A DNA stretch of 64,000 bases from Amoebophrya sp. A120 (GCA_905178155.1 CAJINV010000004.1:1391072-1455071); one strand, 5' to 3'. Shown: positions 33,701 to 44,145, numbered from the stretch's first letter. Notes: generated from the sequence alone by a model not told the origin. Translations and numbers: made by a program.

Positions 33701-35997
33701 AGACCACACATTTGCATTTGATACGGGGACACCGACTTCGATTTCACCGCGACCGCGTTGCTGGAGGAGGCGGAGGTGATCCATCGCCAGAGCGAGCTGA
33801 TGAAGGCGCTGGACCAGCAGAGAAACCGGAACACCAAGGAGCAGTTGCAGCAGCAGCAGAAAAACTCGAAGCGCAAGCAGGAAGAGGAGATCATGTCGCT
33901 GGAGGCGCGGAAGGTCGAGAAGATGGGGGACTGCGTGGCGAAGCAGCGGAAAGTGGAGTTGCTGATGCGCCAGGACCAGAGGAGCCGGAAACGGTTCTTC
34001 GACCCGTTTAAAACCATCCTGGAAGACAAGGAGTTGTCGAACGGCAGCAGCTCCGTTTTCATCCCGAAAACCGACGGAGTGGCGTTCGGGAAGAGAAACC
34101 GAAGTAAAATGATACAAGCAGCAAATCATGCAGCTGGAGGTAGTGCTAGCAGCAGTAGTGGTAGTAATTATGGGGCGATGACAAGGAATCTTCAGGAAGT
34201 AGATGGCAGCAACAGTGCGAATTCTTTCCACACCGCCAACAGTTTTTCTTGCGGGGGTGGTCCTCGTGGGCATCATCTTCTACATGGTGCGGGGGCCCAC
34301 CACGACAACAACCATGGGTCCGCTAGTAGTTCCTCCAGTAGTAGATATCGTCAGGAAAAATCCCCCCTCCCCATATCGAAAAGGTATCTTTCCGAAAATT
34401 TGTGTTGCTGATTTGAGTTCACAAATCACATTTGTCTTGCAAGAAGACAAGGGCAGAAGCTTCCGCCCCATTGTGGAAGCGATTTGTCATGCTGCTGGGC
34501 CTAAACGTCAGCCGTTTGCAATGCTGAGCAACTAGACCCATACGCCCCTACCTAGCCCGGGGATCTGGCCGCAATGCCTTCCTGCAATACAAATCTGACT
34601 TGTGTACGCAAATCCAGCATCACAGATTTCCTTTTCGATATGGGGTGGGGGCTTTTTTCACTTTGATAATAGAGGCGGAATGAACACGGTGCCCGCTAGT
34701 AGTTCCAGTGTAAACCCAACGCCAACGCTGGCGCCGCAAGAGGATGTCGTCATGGAGGACGTGGAGGGAGAGGATGTACGACGTCCTATCGAGGCAAAAA
34801 GAAACGGCGAGGGCGACGATGATCTTCACGAAAGAAGAGGACTACAAGCAGCGGACGGCGACAAAGACGACGGAGTAGGACTACAACTAGACGATCTCGG
34901 ACGGATACGTCTCAACAGTCGGGAACGCATCAACTCCCAAGGGGTGATTTCCACCTCCAGCATCTGTTACTTCGACGAGGAGACGAACCGGGAGGCGCCG
35001 GACAGTGGGGGAAAGCCAAGGAAATTGATCAGCAGCAGTTTGAAGAGTTTGAAGAGGAGCAGTCGGAAGAAGGAGGAGCTGCTGTTTCTTGCGAGGGAGA
35101 AAAATGACTCGCCTCCTTCGAAGGCGAAAGCAGACGGTTCGGATCGTGAAAACCACAATGATAAAGCCGCTCCCAGAACGCCGCCCTCCAAAAGGATAAG
35201 TGCCACCAGGCGAAAGAAGCAACAGGCACCGCATGATCCAGCGGGAAAAAACACCGCTCAGGAGGAAGAAGATCCGGAGATGCTGCGACTTATTCAAGCG
35301 GAGCTAGACGGTCCGAGACCGGTCGAAACTCTGGCCAAGGAGTCAATGACCCCGCCCTTGGTGTCCGACGTGCTCGATAAGCAACTTGCCCGGTTCAACG
35401 AGTTCAACTTCCAGGAGGACACAGGGTCGGACTCGGAGACCTCGAACAAACAAAGCGACGAGGACCTCGGGTGGAACAGCCCCAACGCGGAGCGGCGGCA
35501 CGAGATGAATGCGAAGTGGAAGCACGATATCCAGGAAAAAAACACCCATCCCCATCCAATTTGTCATGCCAACCATGCATAAGCTCCCTTGTTTGCCATG
35601 CAAAAAATGGATGGGGATGGGTGTTTTTTCCTGGATACACGAGTACCTGAAGAACGAAGCCAAGAACAAGAAGGTGACGCTGAAGCGGGAGCGGCAGGAA
35701 AAGGCGGAGCGCGAGAGAAGGAAGGCGCGGCGGGAGGCCGAAATGAAGGATGTACCGGACGCGCGGGAGTACTACAAAAAGCTTGCCCGGGACCAGCGGA
35801 AGCGCCGGAAGCTGGAAAACCGACTACTCGACAACGATGGCGCAGATGAGCACCATCACATCACCGCGGCCGCCTTGGCGGCTGTTTCGGACGACGAGGA
35901 CGAGGACGAAGCGGAAGAGGGGGGACAGGACGCAGATGATTTTGAGGACGTTATGAGAGTGGACATGTCGACGTCCCCCTTCTTCTTATTGATGTGA
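30778..35997 (+). CDS. Double PHD-finger protein with possible SANTA and SANT/Myb domains
   Basis: Exons 30778-31162, 31493-31678, 31926-32032, 32269-33454, 33729-34345, 34674-35527 and 35643-35997 give 1229 residues. The first PHD finger is complete (C24, C27, C39, C42, H47, C50, C72, C75, with W70 two before C72). A second C4HC3 set follows (C86, C89, C104, C107, H112, C115, C122, C125). Residues about 130-205 (LRLWCVEF, YVHGILSKTGG, RGIVSCQF, ENQWYILDMCF) resemble the SANTA domain of KNL2/M18BP1 centromere proteins. Around 572-620, FVWTKELDELLLKL plus WKQVCNEVL resembles SANT/Myb. The rest is Ser-rich, Gln-rich or basic coiled coil (KRERQEKAERERRKARREA) with an acidic tail. PHD is secure; SANTA and SANT are by eye. 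A nuclear chromatin role is likely; a centromere role is speculation. Four introners interrupt it (families C, B, D, E). Its last two exons are repeated after the N gap. Confidence 0.85.
31163..31487. mobile_element. Introner, family C, diverged, TSD CAAGA
   Basis: 325-bp element starting TATTACAATGAAAACTGCCC and ending CACTGTTCATCGTAATA. CAAGA flanks it at 31158-31162 and 31488-31492. The interior is more diverged from the other family C copies than they are from each other. It separates the PHD pair from the SANTA-like region. Confidence 0.9.
33455..33723. mobile_element. Introner, family B, TSD CGGGG
   Basis: 269-bp element with ends TATCAAATGCAAAAGTGTCT and CACATTTGCATTTGATA. CGGGG occurs at 33450-33454 and 33724-33728. 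Removal joins MEEKAG to DTDFDFTATALLEE in frame. Confidence 0.93.
34346..34668. mobile_element. Introner, family D, imperfect TSD GTAGA/ATAGA
   Basis: 323-bp element with left end TATCGTCAGGAAAAATCCCC and right end GGGGGCTTTTTTCACTTTGATA. The 5-mers on either side differ at the first base. The interior is nearly the same as the family D element at 14383-14704. The N-gap duplication starts inside it (34507). Confidence 0.88.
35528..35637. mobile_element. Introner, family E, 110-bp mini element, TSD CACGA
   Basis: A compact palindrome: left end TATCCAGGAAAAAAACACCC then ATCCCCATCCA, right end its near-perfect inverse. Only about 50 bp lies between the arms, holding TTTGTCATGCC and GTTTGCCATGC words. 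CACGA flanks it at 35523-35527 and 35638-35642. Removal joins KWKH to EYLKNEAK in frame. Confidence 0.93.
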
Positions 35998-37191
35998 TTG
36001 TGATCATGGTCATGCTCTTCTCAACTACATAAGGTCAGCTTGCGAAGTGGAGCTTTATTCGCATGGCAAATCCAAGCCAGCACTGCAGTGCAGTCTTTTC
36101 GGTAGTTGTCACGCAAATGCGGGCAAAGTGCCGTTATAGGATTTAGCATTTACCATGACAAATGGGAGGGGGAGCAGTAGTTGTACACTTTCATAGACGT
36201 CTTCGCCTTTCTCGACGGCACCGACGAAAATGGGCAGAAGTTGGAGGATTGGTAGAGCCGGAACGATATAAACAGGCACGACTTGTTGTTGCTGCTTCTT
36301 GAGAAAGGGTGCTCGAGCTAGGGAAGGAAGAAGAGGCTTTTAAGAATTCTGCTTCTTTGCCATTTTGCTTGAGAAAATATGTAATTTTCCGCGTCGTCGG
36401 TAGTTAAAGGCTTGCTTCCTTGTACCACTAGGGTGGTCGTGTAAGAATCTACTACCCCACCTGAGATGAAATAACTGGCGTTTACGTACTAAACCGCCTC
36501 ATTGGGAGGAAGTACAACTAGAAGAAGCGTTTGATTGATCCAGATCCACGTATAATTAGACGATTAGATGAACATCAAGAATTTGCCACGTATTATTCAT
36601 TGATACCACAAGCGGATGAAGTTTGAAAATCGAATGCTTCGGTTGAAAACCGAGCTGTTTGGATTTTCCCGAAAAAATAACTTCTGTCATCTTCCACCAG
36701 AAAAACTTGAACTGCAAAACGTCGATGTCGTAGTAGTCGCAGTAGAGCACCTGTGTGTCTACTGCGCCTTCCACTGCTGCCCTCTGGTACTTAGATACCC
36801 TCTTCCTCGAACTGTTTTGACGAAAAGGAAAAAGAGAAATAAACTGACGCGCAAAAGGAGAGAACAAGAATATTGAAGCGGGATGAAGTACACGATGTCG
36901 TTTTTACGAGAGATTCAGATTTTTCATCACTTCGGGAGAGAAGGAACAAAAAACGAAGATTAGCTTCAGCATATTAGCCATGATAGCATCGCGGACTAGT
37001 TGTAATTGAGAGTCTGGAAGTTTTTCCCTGCACCGACATTGCAGTGGTAGAGCAACCTCGCTCTCGAAGAGAAATAAAGGGAGCTAGAGCTAGAAGTAAA
37101 AAAGCAGTCGTCAGAACAGAGCTCGCTTTATCAAAAGAACTACAACGCGGTAAGTAGTGGTTAGTCGTTCCCAATAGACAATAACGTCATC
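35998..37191. other. Intergenic region
   Basis: About 1.2 kb, AT-rich, between the PHD gene and the membrane-protein gene. It contains one CATGACAAAT word (36156) of the introner interior type but no full element. No gene is supported. Confidence 0.5.
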
Positions 37192-38193
37192 ATGTTTGTC
37201 GTCGCCGCCCTAGTTTTCCTGATCGCGGTTCTGTGCCTTCCCTTCCCCCTCGGTGCGAGCTCTTGGTTGGACACAAACTGGCTCGGGAATGAAAACGTCA
37301 CGAACGTGCTGCTTTTCCACGGAATGCAGTTCATTCTGCTGGTGACTTTACTCACGAATCTCGTGCAGTTCCTGGTCTACACCAACAGCGCTAGAAGTAG
37401 GACGACGAGGATTTCTGGGGGCGATAGTGCTGCGAAACAAGAGGAGTTGAACAATTATTGTGGTAACGTTTTGATCCCCGCATCTCGTTCTTCGGACGAG
37501 ACCGGGGTCAATGTTCCAACCACGACTTCTACGACGAAGCCTGGAGAGGTGAACTTCTTCCACCGCCCACCGCCAGCCGGTGGGGAAGACGCTGTTTTAC
37601 TGTCTGTGATGCAGGATGATCCACAGCACGACGGAACAAGCCGGTACTACGGGACGAATGGCATTTTCATGGCGTCCAACAATTCATCATCATCCCTGAC
37701 GGCCTCGCTGTTGTCTTCCCGGAATTATCGAGTGGACGCAGATGAATCGGCACTTCATGCGAAAATAAACAGCACTTCTTCTTGTTCTAAACAATCCCAG
37801 TTCATCCTTCCTTTCCTCTACGGCACGACGGTTCTCGCGGTTGTGGGGCTGGTCACCCCCGCGGCGCTGATTGTGCTCTTCGACACGCACTTGCTCCAGG
37901 ACCCGCGCCCGCGCCTGAGCCAGACCGCCGCGGTGCTGGGCTACTCGGCGCTCATGGCCAGCTGCTGGCTGCAGCTGAAGATGGGAACAAGTGCAGCTGC
38001 CGCGGCGGTGGGAGACCACGACCCGCAAATGTCTTTATCTGCGAAAAGAACATCGGCGGATGAAATAAACTTCGTCGTGTCGGAATCCTCTTTGCTGCAA
38101 CCGAACTGCACCGCGGTGTCAAGCAGTGGACAAAACCGCCAGACTGCAACTACTGCGGCACCACACGGGAATAATTTCAGGGTCGCAGGATGA
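37192..38193 (+). CDS. Four-helix membrane protein of unknown function (copy 1)
   Basis: An intronless 333-codon frame with ATG at 37192 and TGA at 38191-38193. Hydrophobic segments lie at about residues 1-22 (possible signal anchor), 37-63, 203-230 and 241-265. Between the second and third is a long hydrophilic loop rich in Ser, Thr and Asn; the tail after 265 is also polar. This is an integral membrane protein with its helices in two pairs. I do not recognise the family. A second copy lies at 46664-47665 in the duplicated block. Confidence 0.7.
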   Translation: MFVVAALVFLIAVLCLPFPLGASSWLDTNWLGNENVTNVLLFHGMQFILLVTLLTNLVQFLVYTNSARSRTTRISGGDSAAKQEELNNYCGNVLIPASRSSDETGVNVPTTTSTTKPGEVNFFHRPPPAGGEDAVLLSVMQDDPQHDGTSRYYGTNGIFMASNNSSSSLTASLLSSRNYRVDADESALHAKINSTSSCSKQSQFILPFLYGTTVLAVVGLVTPAALIVLFDTHLLQDPRPRLSQTAAVLGYSALMASCWLQLKMGTSAAAAAVGDHDPQMSLSAKRTSADEINFVVSESSLLQPNCTAVSSSGQNRQTATTAAPHGNNFRVAG

Positions 38194-38811
38194 GTATAAG
38201 GAATTCCCAGTACTAGCAGGGGTCTCTTTTGCCATGTACTTGTGGTTAGTTGCAGATCCTTATCCTTTTTCTATACAGTTTGGCGTACTTGCTGCAGACA
38301 AGTTCTTCGTTTTTTCCCCTTGAAGATGCGCATGCTGGGTCGTGCGGATAATTCTTCACATAGAATCATTTCAATACAAGAACGTGCAACTTATCGAAAT
38401 GTCGATAGAGGACATCACATCAACATGCAAAGAGGAACCAACACCCTGGCGGGAGCCCATGAGGGCCAGCGCTTGACAGTGTCCAATTTATTCCTCGGTG
38501 GCGCGCTGCCGACCGCTGTGTGATGCTCATGCCTAGTACCGCTTCAAAGTATTAATACGTCGCTCTCGCGGCCTCGGTCACCGTGCTTTCCGCAGGAGGA
38601 ATCTTACTCTTAGGTCGTAAAAAGGGCTTCTGAAATACAGCAGTAATTGGCTTTCTGGCTCAGAAGATGCTTTACTTAAGTAGAGATGCTGGTCACGACC
38701 ATCGGTATCAAAGGGAAAGTTCCATACGTCAATGACATCTTCGCATCGGCTATTTTCTGAGGAACAATATTAAACAAAGTCGGGTGAAGTTGTACTAGTT
38801 GTGAAAGAAAG
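38194..38811. other. Intergenic region
   Basis: About 620 bp between the membrane-protein gene and the small coiled-coil gene. A 93-codon frame at 38242-38523 could be an exon but has no recognisable feature. Confidence 0.4.
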
Positions 38812-39344
38812 ATGGATTGGTTCGCGCACGATTCGGAATTTCTGGAGCAGAACACCCGTCTGCTACGGCAGGCGCAGTTGCAAACGCAACAGACGATTTT
38901 GGAGAGAAAAGAAGACCATGCCACGGTCGAGGAACTGCGGGCGTATTTTTCGAACAAGCTCCGCGCAAAAGTCGCGAAGTACGTCTGGGAAAAGAAGAAA
39001 AAGGAAAGCGAGTTCGAAAGAGTTCAGAAAGGCTTATCCTGAGTAAAAACGTACCCACACCAGAGTTGTAATGCAGATTTGCAAAGACAGGAAGACTCGT
39101 AATGCGCATCCCCATGAGAGCCACTCCGAATCGTGTTTTGGAAATTGTGATGCTGTGAACAGGATGAGCAGATGAATCTGTGACGCGGCTGCACTTGCTA
39201 AACTGCACTACACTGCATAGCGCAACTTGTCATGCGTGACTCACAAAACTCCTAGGTTTGTGTTGCAAAATCCTCATCCTGACTCTGGTGTGGGTACGTT
39301 TTTACTCAGGATAAGGCTTGGTGAAGATTCTAGTCGACAATTAA
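38812..39344 (+). CDS. Small coiled-coil protein, 82 residues, split by an introner (copy 1)
   Basis: Exon 1 is 38812-39034 and exon 2 is 39319-39344, giving MDWFAHDSEFLEQN... ending GLVKILVDN then TAA. The protein is charged, rich in Glu, Lys, Arg and Gln, and predicted by eye to be one long helix. The only intron is the family A introner at 39035-39313; without seamless excision the frame ends at a TGA inside the element. The function is unknown. The second copy is 48284-48816. Confidence 0.72.
39035..39313. mobile_element. Introner, family A, TSD AGGCT
   Basis: 279-bp element with ends TATCCTGAGTAAAAACGT and ACGTTTTTACTCAGGATA. AGGCT flanks it at 39030-39034 and 39314-39318. Length and interior nearly equal the element at 6943-7221. 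Confidence 0.94.
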
Positions 39345-40105
39345 GGGTCAAAAAAATCCATCCGCTCAACGGCTCCCAAAATGTTTGAAGCCTGGCCAGA
39401 AAAAAGGCATCTGCGCAAGATAGAAGACACGCGCAGCAGTTTGTGACGCTCGGCTTTGTGAGCGCGTTCGCGCTGCAAAGTAGCGACTTGATTTTTTGAA
39501 CCTTTTTGCGGGCCTTCATTTGTGATCGTGCGCCTTTCGGGGCGGAAAAGGAGCTGGGAGCGTTTTATCATCGTTTCCCGCTCTCTCGCAAGACTCTGTG
39601 ACTTGCAGAGCTTGCAAATTTCTTTCAAAACTCAGTTGAAGTTCAAATTTGACTTGAAGCTTTAAGTCAAATTTGAACTTCAGCTGAAGTGTGAAAGAAA
39701 TGAATTAGTCCCACAAGTGGGCCCAACAAACAAATTTCCAATAGGATTTGGCGTTTTCCGGACTTCTGTCGGACACCGCTGAAGGAGTAGAGCAAACAAA
39801 TGTGAGCAAAAAATTGAATGCCTGCAAATTTACGCGAAACGGTGAAAGGTAGGAAAAGGCTGTCAAAATGGTCGCAGCTCGTGTTTTTTGATGCTCCTCG
39901 AATGCGAAGCGGGGCCCTACCGACTTTTCATCCCTTGCAAGAATTACTTCAGCAAACATTTTGGGGACCGGGCTCGGAATGGATTTTTTTCACCCCTAAG
40001 ACAAAGTCGCAGAGAAACGGGCGCTGCAGGGGATTTTTTCAACACATCAAGAGAACGCTTCATCTGCGTTTCAAATAGACCACACGGGCGCTAGCCGAAA
40101 CGACC
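39345..40105. other. Intergenic region with a 54-bp palindrome
   Basis: About 760 bp between small genes. At about 39633-39687 lies an almost perfect palindrome centred on AAGCTT with arms AAGTTCAAATTTGACTT. It is not an introner (no TAT...ATA ends) and could be a hairpin of regulatory or structural origin. Other frames here show no domain. Confidence 0.55.
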
Positions 40106-40153
40106 ATGAGCCGCAAGCTCACCCGAGTCGTCGTGGCCATGGGAACAAAATGA
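40106..40153 (+). promoter_or_regulatory. Short upstream reading frame overlapping the start of the next gene
   Basis: ATG at 40106 opens a 15-codon frame (MSRKLTRVVVAMGTK) whose TGA overlaps the ATG at 40150 as ATGA. If the mRNA leader includes it, it could lower or couple translation of the downstream protein. It could also be missing from the mature transcript if a spliced leader is added after it. Confidence 0.4.
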
Positions 40154-40728
40154 AGTCTTACGCGGTCGAAGGGCAGCGGCAAAAATCGCCGGAAATCTTG
40201 GCGCAGGAAGCAACCGACGAGTTGCTCGAATTGAGGAAAAAAACGGATGAGATTGGCGCTCTGAGTAAAGTGTTTGCGAGGGTGGACGATGGCCACGTGG
40301 GGACCGGAAAGCATTCGAGCCAAAAATCTACAATCGAAAAAGACGTCGGAACTACAAAACCCGTGGCAGGAAAAAGTCAACGGGGGATCATATCGATAAA
40401 AACGGGAAGCAGGCGACATCAAGTGCTAGCGGGTCAGTTGGAAGACCTGGAAAAGGAAGCGAGCCGGTTGAAGGAAGAACTGCTGCTATTGCAGTACACC
40501 GGCGGAGTGGATATTGACACGAGTCCCTCGCGGTTACCCATATATTCGAAGGGACAGCATGTTGCCTCGCCGACAGGGGGAACAGCAGGAGACGGAGCAG
40601 GCGAAAGAGAACGAAGTGGTAAAGATAAAGATCCGCTGTTCATCTCGCAGATAGAACTCGCACAGAAAACCGTGGAACTGCTGGCCAGACGGGTAGAAGA
40701 GATGGAAAAAGTCTCGAAACTGAAGTGA
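40150..40728 (+). CDS. Coiled-coil protein, 192 residues, unknown function (copy 1)
   Basis: Intronless frame from ATG 40150 to TGA 40726-40728. Helical, Glu- and Leu-rich parts lie at about residues 12-45, 95-115 (LEDLEKEASRLKEELLLLQ) and 168-192, separated by a Gly-, Ser- and Asp-rich linker. There are no membrane segments. I do not recognise it; the pattern suits a small structural or adaptor protein. The second copy is 49622-50200. Confidence 0.72.
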   Translation: MKSYAVEGQRQKSPEILAQEATDELLELRKKTDEIGALSKVFARVDDGHVGTGKHSSQKSTIEKDVGTTKPVAGKSQRGIISIKTGSRRHQVLAGQLEDLEKEASRLKEELLLLQYTGGVDIDTSPSRLPIYSKGQHVASPTGGTAGDGAGERERSGKDKDPLFISQIELAQKTVELLARRVEEMEKVSKLK

Positions 40729-41529
40729 TTGTAGCGACGTGGGTTCTTCAGCGCCTGTGTAATTTGGATACGATGTTGTGAAACAATCAATGAACAATCA
40801 CACACTTCTGCCGCTCGTCGGGGTTGCATTTTTTGTTCGACAAGACAAAGATTTGCAGATGAAGTCGTATAGCTTGATGTGTACTTTCTTGGCCGTTATT
40901 ATTTTCAGCATTCTTTTTCTTAGCAGGGACAGGCGGGGGATGACGCTCGCTGTCGGTTGTTCTAAAGCATCGTCTTACACTTTTCCTCTGATATAGATAT
41001 TGCGTCGCCAAATTAGAAGAAAGTTATCGTGTCGTGGGTAGGAAAAGCAAAACTTCATGAAGACCATAGAGCATTGTAACTCTCACAGCTTCATCGTAAT
41101 TTCGTTTCTTCGTCACTAGCCACTGTACATGCTTGACATTGATTCCACTTCTCCTACGGTCTGTTGCCCCATCGTAATCTACTAATAATTTTCCGTGCCT
41201 CTGTTCGTTCTTCGTCTGTCACGTCGTGTACCGTGAAGCAACTGAATTCGTTGTCACGACAAACATCAATCATCATCTTCACGTCGTAAAAAAAAAAACT
41301 TCCACTTCGAGTCACAGTCTGGGCTTTTTTTTTCTACCATCGCTAGTAGAGCTTCGGTGGCACTTTATTATTGATTTTGATAATTCAATGCAGTATCTTG
41401 ACCTTCAGTAAATAAGCGCTTCACTCCAGTTGCGCGGGAAAACAAAAAATGGCCAGCAAAAGAACCACGTCTTGGTTTGATATTTGAGGGCATTCTCCTC
41501 CACGAACGAAGCACAGTACTAGGAAAAGG
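40729..41529. other. Intergenic region with a variable poly-A run
   Basis: About 800 bp, AT-rich. The homopolymer near 41288 is one of the two places where the duplicated copies differ. No gene is supported. Confidence 0.5.
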
Positions 41530-43878
41530 ATGAAGGACAGCACGAATCTAGTCGATCCGAACTACGCCAGCCGGCTAGATTCGATCTTCCTGATCCAGGA
41601 TGGGCACACACGGACCGAAGTGGAAACGGTTCGGCAGCATTTGTCGACGAAATACAGTTTACCCTACGTGCCGGGTGGGCCGGTGAAGAGAAAGCGGGAC
41701 CCGCAAAAATTTCCGAGTTTGGACAGAAGTAAAGGGCTGTATGTGCGGAACAACGATAAAAAAGAGTTCGCTGAAGTAGACGCCGAAAAGAATGAACACC
41801 ACTGGACACAGGTTTTATTTAGTAAAATTTGATAAAGCTTGACGCTGTGCATGAGGCAGTGAGCAGTTTATGGTTGTCATGCTTGAAGAACACTGGGAAA
41901 CAAGGAAATGTACGTCATCTTGTGATCTTTCTTCGTCATACAAAAAATCTTCACACAGGATGCCCGCGGCTCGGACATTTATAACCTGGAAACGAACCAC
42001 GAGCAGGCGACGGGGGAAAGTTTTCTTCCGAATGGTGCGCTGAACCAGCAGGAGTTTGGAAAGTATTACTACCGTGCGCGGCAGTTTCCCCTCTACCCGA
42101 AAACCACGAAGCCCACCCCGGCGATGGCCATGGAAGATTTTCTCAACCGCACCATCTCGTTTTCCAGTGGTCCGAGAGGGCGCGGAAACTTCCGGGCTTC
42201 GAAGCACGTATACCAACCTTTCACGACGAAGACGCTGCACGCGCCGTTGCTCTACGTGCAAAGCAGACACCAGTATTATTTTTTGCTTTTTTTGATGATA
42301 CGAGCTACACACGTTTCCAACTACACGCAACGAAAAAGCGAAGACCTCGATGCGAGACGCAAAGAAACTCTGTAAAATTATAATTTCCTAGGCACCAACA
42401 CCTGAAGCGCAGTAAGAGTTACGCCGCGGCCGCACGACAGGCCGCCACGTTGTACGATCCCAGCGGATCTACGATGCGAAATAAGAGTATGATGAGCTCG
42501 ACTTTGATGAGCCCATATTGTATGTAAAAACGTCCCCACCCCATAGTCAAGTTGGGAAATCTGCAAGACAAATCAACAGCCTTTGGCTGTTACGCATGAC
42601 AAGTTTGGGCTCGCAGTGTTGTCCGTGTTTAGCTAGTGCAACAGCATCACAAATCCAGCTTCTCGTGCTAATTTCAAATTAGCACGAGAAGCTGGAGGCG
42701 TTTTTTCGTCGTGTTTTGGAATTTGTGATGCTTAAATTATTTGAGCATCACAAATTCCAAAACACGACGAAAAAACGCGTCTCATGGGGCTCCGCATGAG
42801 AGACATTTTAAGCGTGCAGATTTGCGCGACAGCTATGGGATGGGGATGTTTTTCCACAGGATAGCCCAAACCTTAGCTTGATGTCCAACGACGTGACGAG
42901 CGTGATGGTGGACGGCACGCCCATGCCAGACGTGCTGTTTCTCGGAGAGTATCCAACAAGAAAACTGTTCAAGTGTAACTTTGTGTTGCAAACGATGCAA
43001 GACACTTACAACTATCATGCTGGACATGCGTCAGGGGCTCGTTTCGTACGTGTGTTCACGCGCTAGCTGCGCATGACAGGTTTTCTCTGTCATGGAGAGC
43101 AAACTTCTGATGCTGTTCCTCCAAAATGAAAGTTACATTTACACAGTTTTTTTCTTGCATAGAGAGCAGTCGACTGCTAGCAAGAACACCTCGCAGGTGC
43201 AGCTACCTGGACTATCGACAGATACAAGTGCAGGCGGTCCTGCAGCGCACCAACAGAGCACGACAACCCGGGGTCGCAGCACCACAAGCGTCAAGTTAAA
43301 TTCCGAGCAGGATAAGAGTTTAGAAAAGCACTCCATTCTGGACGACCCGTCACCCGTCCACCGGCAGAAAATGAAAGACGTGGAAAATACCAACGAGCCA
43401 TCAGGACTCGCCCTAGATCGTCAGATGGCAGCGATGAATGCGACGTCGACAGCGTCTGTGCACACATCGTCACATGTTGGCGGAGGTAGTACTAGTAAAG
43501 CGAAGAAAAGCAGTTCAAAGCTGTCCGTTGGTGGAAAGAATAGTAATGGGAACAACAAGAGCAGCAAGCGAGCTTCTGTAGTTGCAACGGACGAGAAAAA
43601 TCCGCCCGAGCCCGATGGGGTTATTGGGAGGAATTACAATCTCATGTCGCTAGAGGACGTCGCGCGAGTGCTATGCATTGCAAATATGTCTGGGTCTGGA
43701 AGACTGCAACACTTGTCATGCACATTTTGTATGACCCACGAGGTCTGGAATGCAGAACCTAGCATGAGAGATTCTGTGAGGTCTCCATCATGCCAATGCT
43801 GCATGAGAAACTCCCTCGCAGCTTGGTCGAAAGTGGACAGCTTTTGGCAGTCATGCAACACAGATTTTTGCATGATTC
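41530..43878 (+). CDS. 5' part of the MSP-domain gene, cut by the assembly gap (copy 1)
   Basis: The same first five exons as the complete gene at 51003-58112: 41530-41811, 41959-42272, 42392-42515, 42869-42972 and 43163-43671. It is broken because the sequence runs into the 100-N gap inside the following introner. It is almost certainly the same locus as 51003-53351 rather than a second gene. See the full gene for the description. Confidence 0.75.
42516..42863. mobile_element. Introner, family A variant with nested palindromes, TSD GCCCA (copy 1)
   Basis: 348-bp element starting TATTGTATGTAAAAACGT and ending ATGTTTTTCCACAGGATA. GCCCA flanks it at 42511-42515 and 42864-42868. The middle holds two back-to-back perfect palindromes: one with arms CAGCTTCTCGTGCTAATTT (42657-42694) and one with arms of about 38 bp (around 42699-42779) containing GAATTTGTGATGC. 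The copy after the gap is 51989-52336. Confidence 0.92.
43672..43878. mobile_element. Introner, family B, truncated by the gap (copy 1)
   Basis: Left 207 bp of the family B element that is complete at 53145-53406. It starts TATGCATTGCAAATATGTCT and stops at the N run. The left TSD is AGTGC (43667-43671). Confidence 0.88.
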
Positions 43879-43978
43879 NNNNNNNNNNNNNNNNNNNNNN
43901 NNNNNNNNNNNNNNNNNNNNNNNNNNNNNNNNNNNNNNNNNNNNNNNNNNNNNNNNNNNNNNNNNNNNNNNNNNNNNN
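43879..43978. other. Assembly gap of exactly 100 N between two overlapping copies
   Basis: A 100-base N run is a common fixed-size placeholder put between contigs by scaffolding programs. The sequence on its left ends with 9.37 kb that starts again on its right. The PHD gene is complete only on the left and the MSP-domain gene only on the right. Both facts fit two overlapping contigs that were joined without merging. Confidence 0.9.
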
Positions 43979-44140
43979 GTCAGCCGTTTGCAATGCTGAG
44001 CAACTAGACCCATACGCCCCTACCTAGCCCGGGGATCTGGCCGCAATGCCTTCCTGCAATACAAATCTGACTTGTGTACGCAAATCCAGCATCACAGATT
44101 TCCTTTTCGATATGGGGTGGGGGCTTTTTTCACTTTGATA
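43979..44140. mobile_element. Introner, family D, right half only (copy 2)
   Basis: Right part of the element that is complete at 34346-34668, cut on the left by the gap. It ends GGGGGCTTTTTTCACTTTGATA, followed by ATAGA. Confidence 0.88.
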
Positions 44141-44145
44141 ATAGA

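Larger units (their letters stand above)
34507..43878. repeat. 9.37-kb duplicated segment, copy 1
   Basis: Virtually identical to 43979-53351 (shift 9472, then 9473). The two differences I saw are one extra A in a poly-A run (11 A near 41288 versus 12 A near 50760) and one base at 43872 (A) versus 53345 (G). It ends exactly at the 100-N gap. See the gap entry for the interpretation. Confidence 0.97.

Noticed and set aside
43092-44027. 311-codon frame running through the N gap
   Set aside because: Translation of unknown bases; the true gene continues differently in the complete copy.
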